Source: Comamonadaceae bacterium
GTDB lineage: Bacteria; Pseudomonadota; Gammaproteobacteria; Burkholderiales; Burkholderiaceae_C
Direction: 5' to 3'
DNA: 8,572 nt
NCBI GenBank assembly: GCA_947458305.1
Contig: CANGZO010000093.1
Location: forward strand, 1-8,572
Both the position numbers and the translations under genes were made by a program. Shown in pieces: positions 6,496-8,572 of this stretch (position 1 is its first letter; each line of letters opens with the position of its first letter). Under the pieces are notes generated by a model. It did no database searches and had not been told where the DNA came from. It saw only the letters and a list, made by a program, of their open reading frames with translations.

Positions 6496-7383
6496 TCAAT
6501 GGTCTTCAGCGGGGGCACTGGGCAGTGTACGGTTGCGCAGCACGGTTGAGGCGATACCGCTGGCCATGATGAGGGCCATGCCCAACCAGCCCATGAGCGG
6601 AATTTGGTCGCCAAACAGGATCAGGCCAAACAAGGCACCAAAGACGATGCCCGAATACTGCAGGTTGGCCACCACCAAAGTTGAGCCCCGGCTGTAGGCT
6701 TTGGTCATGCACAACTGTCCCAGTGCGGCCAGCACACCAATGGGCAGCATCCACAACACGCTGGGCCAAACCCATAGGCTCACGCCGGTGACCAGCATCA
6801 GCGCGGCGCCCACCACAGCGGTGCCGATGGAGAAATAAAACACCGTGCGCGCTTCGGGTTCGTAGAGCCGCCCCAGCGCCGCGACCTGGATGTAGGCCAA
6901 AGCAGCGACCAGGCCCGAGAGCAGCCCGACGATGCCGGCAAACAGCTGGTCTTGTTCGATGGTGGGGCGCAGCAACAAGATGACACCGCCAAAACCGGCG
7001 ATCACCGTCAGCACGATGGGCCCTTGCCGGGTGGCTTCTTGCAGTTTGCCCATGACCAGGGTGCCCCCCACCAGAAAAACCGCCACCCAGATGCCGCTCA
7101 TGTAATTGAGTGTCATGGCCGTGGCCAGGGGCAAGTGGGCAATGGCGTAAAACCAGGCGGCCAGTGAAGTGACACCCACCACCGAACGCCAGACATGCAT
7201 CATGGGAATCGAGGTGCGCAAAGAGACACCTTGCATTTTGCAAAAGCTGGCCATGAACACCACGCCGATCAAACCCCTGAAAAAAACCAGCTCGGACGTG
7301 TGGAAGTGGGTCGATGCGTATTTGATGCAAACCCCCATCATCGAGAAGAACAAGGATGCCAAGATCATCCAAGAGGCTTGCAT
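6496..7383 (-). CDS. EamA/DMT-superfamily membrane transporter
   Basis: A 295-residue inner-membrane permease of the drug/metabolite transporter superfamily with two EamA repeats. I count about ten hydrophobic helices: roughly 2-20, 33-50, 66-84, 88-111, 122-138, 147-170, 178-200, 208-224, 236-257 and 262-282. The first repeat has FFRGLIGVVFMAS and ATAMTLNYMSGIWVAVFL; the second has AYSRGSTLVVANLQYSGIVF and ILFGDQIPLMGWLGMALI, both typical of EamA proteins. Members export or import amino acids, nucleotides, metabolites or other small molecules; the substrate here cannot be told. The ATG at 7383 follows GAAGG (minus strand, 7393-7389) by 5 bases and lies 13 bases after the Rieske gene stop, so the two are almost certainly co-transcribed. 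A link to the oxygenase substrate or product is plausible inference only. Confidence 0.92.
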   Translation of the reverse strand: MQASWMILASLFFSMMGVCIKYASTHFHTSELVFFRGLIGVVFMASFCKMQGVSLRTSIPMMHVWRSVVGVTSLAAWFYAIAHLPLATAMTLNYMSGIWVAVFLVGGTLVMGKLQEATRQGPIVLTVIAGFGGVILLLRPTIEQDQLFAGIVGLLSGLVAALAYIQVAALGRLYEPEARTVFYFSIGTAVVGAALMLVTGVSLWVWPSVLWMLPIGVLAALGQLCMTKAYSRGSTLVVANLQYSGIVFGALFGLILFGDQIPLMGWLGMALIMASGIASTVLRNRTLPSAPAEDH

Positions 7384-7396
7384 CGGGGCCTTCGCT

Positions 7397-8524
7397 TCAG
7401 GTGGTGCTCATCTGGCGGCGGTACCACTCGTGAAAGTGCTGCATGCCGTCTTCCATGGGGCTCTGGTAAGGGCCAACTTCGTTGTCGCCACGAGCCAGCA
7501 GTGCCTTGCGGCCGGCGTCCATGCGCTCGGCAATTTCGTCGTCTTCGAGGCAAGTTTCCATGTAAGCCGCTTGCTGGGCTTCGACGAACTCGCGCTCGAA
7601 GGCGACGATCTCTTCAGGGTAGTAAAACTCCACCATGTTCAGCGTCTTGTTCGGGCTGATCGGGTGCAGGGTCGACACAGTCAGCACATGGGGGTACCAC
7701 TCCACCATGATGTGCGGGTAGTACGTTAACCAAATGGCACCGCGCTCAGGCAGCTGGCCGTTTCGGTACTTGAGCAGCACCTCGTGCCATTTTTTGTAGG
7801 TCTGCGAGCCGGGCTTGCCAAAGCCGCCCGACACGCCCACGGTCTGCACCGAATAGTGTTCCTTGAACTCCCAGCTCAGGTCGTCGCAGGTGACAAATTG
7901 GCCCAGCCCCGGGTGGAAGGGGCCGACGTGGTAGTCCTCCAGGTACACCTCGATGAAAGTTTTCCAGTTGTAGTTGCACTCATGCAGTTCAACGCGGTCC
8001 AGCGCGTAGCCGTCGAAATTGAGTTGTGCCCTGGGGCCCATGCCCGCCAGATCGGCGGCGATGTCGCGGCCGTTGTCTTCGAAGATGAGGCCATTCCATT
8101 CCTGCAAAGGGTAGTTGTTCAGGTTCAAGCAGGGGTCTTGGGCAAAGTGGGGTGCGCCCAACAACTGACCGTTTGGCGCGTAGGTCCAGCGGTGCAAGGG
8201 GCAGACAATGTTCCCGCCTGCGCTGCCCTTTTGTTGGGTTTGCAAATTGCCCCGGCCGTTGAGCATGATGGCTTGGCGGTGGCGGCAGACGTTGGAGACG
8301 AGCTCGATACCGCCCTGGGCGTTGCGCACCAAAGCACGGCCTTCGGCCTCGTGGGGTAGGGCGTAGTAGTCGCCCGGGTGGGGCACCGCCAGTTGATGAC
8401 CCACATAGCGCGGGCCTTGCCGAAAGAGCGTGTTCAATTCGCGCTGAAACAGCGCCTCATCGAAATAAGTGGAAACTGGTAGTTGGCTTGCGGCCTGCTG
8501 CAGTTGAAGACTTAAATCAGACAT
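7397..8524 (-). CDS. Rieske-type mononuclear non-heme iron oxygenase, alpha subunit-like
   Basis: A 375-residue soluble oxygenase component of the aromatic ring-hydroxylating dioxygenase (Rieske oxygenase) family. The N-terminal [2Fe-2S] Rieske domain has CRH (C80, H82) and CPLH (C108, H111). The C-terminal catalytic domain has NWKTFIEVYLEDYHVGPFH, giving iron ligands H199 and H204; D328 in CLEDDEI is the likely third ligand. Two things are unusual. The spacer between H82 and C108 is 25 residues, where 15-18 is usual, with a Gln/Gly-rich insert at about 94-104. Residue 196, the normal place of the bridging Asp (three residues before the first His), is Glu. Such enzymes need a separate reductase, and none is encoded in the window. 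The substrate is unknown; aromatic hydroxylation or N/O-demethylation are both possible. The ATG at 8524 has only a weak upstream AGGTCA. It heads a probable operon with the permease and the sulfurtransferase. Confidence 0.93.
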   Translation of the reverse strand: MSDLSLQLQQAASQLPVSTYFDEALFQRELNTLFRQGPRYVGHQLAVPHPGDYYALPHEAEGRALVRNAQGGIELVSNVCRHRQAIMLNGRGNLQTQQKGSAGGNIVCPLHRWTYAPNGQLLGAPHFAQDPCLNLNNYPLQEWNGLIFEDNGRDIAADLAGMGPRAQLNFDGYALDRVELHECNYNWKTFIEVYLEDYHVGPFHPGLGQFVTCDDLSWEFKEHYSVQTVGVSGGFGKPGSQTYKKWHEVLLKYRNGQLPERGAIWLTYYPHIMVEWYPHVLTVSTLHPISPNKTLNMVEFYYPEEIVAFEREFVEAQQAAYMETCLEDDEIAERMDAGRKALLARGDNEVGPYQSPMEDGMQHFHEWYRRQMSTT

Positions 8525-8572
8525 GGGTGACCTGACCTAGAGACTCCCCCTATGAAGGGGCAGGGACAAAGC

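Noticed and set aside
8547..8560. Small palindrome CCCCT-ATGA-AGGGG upstream of the Rieske gene as an operator
   Set aside because: A five-base stem near the window edge is too short to call; it may be chance or part of a longer element outside the window.

Overview
The window looks like chromosomal DNA from a betaproteobacterium of the order Burkholderiales, most likely family Comamonadaceae (Limnohabitans/Rhodoferax-like). This rests on the GC-rich codon usage, GGAG-type ribosome binding sites and the style of the encoded proteins. No database search was possible, so the taxonomic placement is inference. I see seven protein-coding genes, no tRNA or rRNA, no CRISPR array and no insertion sequence. 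Coding density is high and no gap between genes exceeds about 100 bases.

Left part (1-3671): polA (80-2920, +) encodes a full three-activity DNA polymerase I. It converges on a glutathione S-transferase family gene (3671-3012, -). A REP-doublet (REPIN-like) inverted repeat at 2942-3015 fills the gap, and its conserved end supplies the stop codon of the GST gene.

Middle part (3672-5562): an 89-base gap separates the GST gene from the divergent dienelactone hydrolase-family gene (3761-4657, +). The hydrolase starts at a TTG with a good ribosome binding site and carries a Tat-like signal peptide, so it is probably periplasmic. A terminator-like hairpin (4698-4725) separates it from a ZIP-family metal transporter (4750-5562, +) with a histidine-rich loop.

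Right part (5563-8524): three leftward genes with 13- and 15-base gaps form a probable operon. In transcription order they are a Rieske-type mononuclear iron oxygenase (8524-7397), an EamA/DMT-family permease (7383-6496) and a 3-mercaptopyruvate sulfurtransferase-like protein (6480-5623). The operon converges on the ZIP gene, and a second, single REP copy lies in that gap (5578-5618).

Most of the window is ordinary. The best candidates for a second look are the REP family and the Rieske protein. The two REP copies show a compensatory base-pair change, two tandem hairpins, a GTAG end and the same position at 3' ends of converging genes. The Rieske protein has an unusually long spacer in its cluster motif and a Glu where the bridging Asp is normally found. 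I found no convincing wholly new multi-gene system.
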